From Pirellulales bacterium (GTDB taxonomy: Bacteria > Planctomycetota > Planctomycetia > Pirellulales > JAICIG01): a stretch of DNA of 6,295 nt. The translations under genes and the position numbers were made by a program. The notes under the pieces are model-generated. The model was given only the letters and a program-made list of their open reading frames with translations, was not told the origin of the DNA and made no database searches. Location of the stretch: assembly GCA_025924495.1 (NCBI GenBank), contig JAICIG010000453.1, forward strand, positions 1-6,295, read 5' to 3'. Position 1 is the first letter of the stretch; each line of letters begins with the position of its first letter. This document shows positions 5,320 to 6,295 of the stretch, piece by piece.

Positions 5320-6295
5320 CATGAGAGCAACGATCGGCATCTTTCTATTGTCGTCGGCGCTAGCTGGCATGTGTCCTGTCTTGGCCGACGTGCCCGACTC
5401 GCCGCCGAGCGAAAGCGGGAGCGCCGCGACCAAGCCGCTGTCAGGCCTGGTGGTCGACGAGCAAGGCAGGCCGATCGCCGCGGCGGACATCATCTATGTG
5501 TTGTGGAGCAAAACCAAAGAGCAGACGATCGACGCCAAGAGCGATCAGCAAGGCCGCTTCATCTTGAAGCCGCCGGGAACCTCCGCTGACGGGGCGTGGC
5601 CGCCGGGCACCATCTGGGCCGCCAAGGCGGGTCGTCGCATTCACCACCAAGCGCTCTTGGAAGCAGGCAAACCGCAGCCCGACACCTTGCGGCTCGTGCT
5701 GCCGCCTGCTGCAGACGTGCCCGTTACAGTGCGAGGGCCTGATCGCAAGCCTTGCCAGGGGGCGCAGATCACACTGCCGTCGATTGCCTACGACAAGGGC
5801 GGCAGCATAAGCCTGCCCGAGGCCATCATCCCCTTCACGCAAACAACTACCGACGACCAAGGGGTTGCTCGGTTGACTGCCTTGGCCCAGCAGGAAATGG
5901 TCGAACTGCAAGTGAAGACCGACAAGTATGGCATTCAATCGCGATACGTTATCCAGCAAGACTTGGTAACCGCACAGCCCCTGGTCATCTCGCTGCGAAA
6001 GGCGGGGCGCATCCGCGGCCGGCTTCTGGCGCCCGGGCAGGGCGTGGCCGAAGGTATTCCGATAATGCTGCTCAGCTATCCCGGCAATCCCGCGTTAGGC
6101 GCGGACCAGACCTTAGGCCAGGCGACCGCCGTCAGCGACAAGGAAGGTGGATTTGAAATCTCGGCATTGGCGGAAGGAGTGATCCGCCACATCCATGTGG
6201 GACAAAAGCCGGGCCAAGCCTTCCTGGCGCGTCCCCCGGCCGATGTGGCCCTCGGCGGCGGGCCGACGATAGAGCTCGAGATCCCGCTCGAGCGC
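5320..6295 (+). CDS. Secreted protein with carboxypeptidase-regulatory-like modules, N-terminal part (3' end outside window)
   Basis: The frame is open from ATG 5320 to the window edge; 325 residues are visible and the stop lies beyond. Residues 1-22 form a Sec signal peptide: a short positive start, the hydrophobic stretch IGIFLLSSALAG and a probable cleavage after VLA. The C18 context lacks a proper lipobox, so a lipoprotein is unlikely. Three successive modules resemble carboxypeptidase-regulatory-like / transthyretin-like beta-sandwiches: about 38-128 (SGLVVDEQGRPIAAADI, then DAKSDQQGRFILKPPG), 133-225 (PVTVRGPDRKPCQGAQI, then TTTDDQGVARLTAL) and 228-323 (GRIRGRLLAPGQGVAEGIPI, then AVSDKEGGFEISAL). 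Each has the V-D-x-x-G-x-P opening and the D-x-x-G-x-F/A closing turn, with degeneration in modules 2 and 3. Such modules are structural or binding domains of extracytoplasmic proteins; no catalytic residues are visible. What follows downstream could change the naming. Confidence 0.82.

Noticed and set aside
5365..5376. Lipobox around C18 of the secreted multi-module protein
   Set aside because: The residue before the cysteine is Met (LAGMC), which does not fit the usual small residue at -1; an ordinary Sec signal cleaved after VLA fits better.

Overview
The window reads as a GC-rich bacterial chromosome segment, most likely from a planctomycete (Planctomycetota). The grounds are the mix of proteins: a secreted right-handed beta-helix protein, a Tat-exported molybdopterin oxidoreductase and a secreted protein built of carboxypeptidase-regulatory-like modules. 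Widely spaced, mostly single-gene units fit as well. This assignment is inference; there is no rRNA or marker gene here. I see no mobile element, CRISPR array, tRNA or phage gene.

Layout. Positions 2-649 (+) hold the C-terminal part of a beta-helix protein. Positions 650-1088 hold no large gene, but they are structured. Reading on the minus strand, there is a hairpin touching the stop of the oxidoreductase gene, then a 6.5-copy 15-bp tandem repeat, then a tiny single-span membrane ORF (30 codons). That ORF is followed in the same frame, directly after its TGA, by 35 more open codons. Two overlapping hairpins lie between this and the beta-helix gene. Positions 1089-2351 (-) encode a Tat-dependent sulfite-oxidase-family molybdoenzyme with a recognisable promoter. 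Divergently, 2595-3581 (+) encodes a YajO-like aldo/keto reductase. Next come a YdhS/COG4529-like FAD/NAD(P)-binding protein (3783-5228, +) and the N-terminal 325 residues of a secreted protein with three regulatory-like beta-sandwich modules (5320 to the window end, +), which has a good sigma70-type promoter.

How the genes work together. Three proteins look exported (beta-helix protein by family, molybdoenzyme by Tat motif, carboxypeptidase-regulatory-like protein by Sec signal). Two are cytoplasmic redox enzymes. Gaps of 91-237 bp and separate promoter-like sequences argue against one operon, and I see no single pathway linking them. The part most worth a second look is 732-1034. The tiny membrane ORF has an in-frame TGA followed by a perfect 7-bp hairpin with a GGU loop, at a distance compatible with a bacterial SECIS element. 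This makes it a candidate small selenoprotein, with two adjacent short ORFs or a nonsense-mutated gene as alternatives. A tandem-repeat leader lies immediately upstream and supplies its Shine-Dalgarno sequence.
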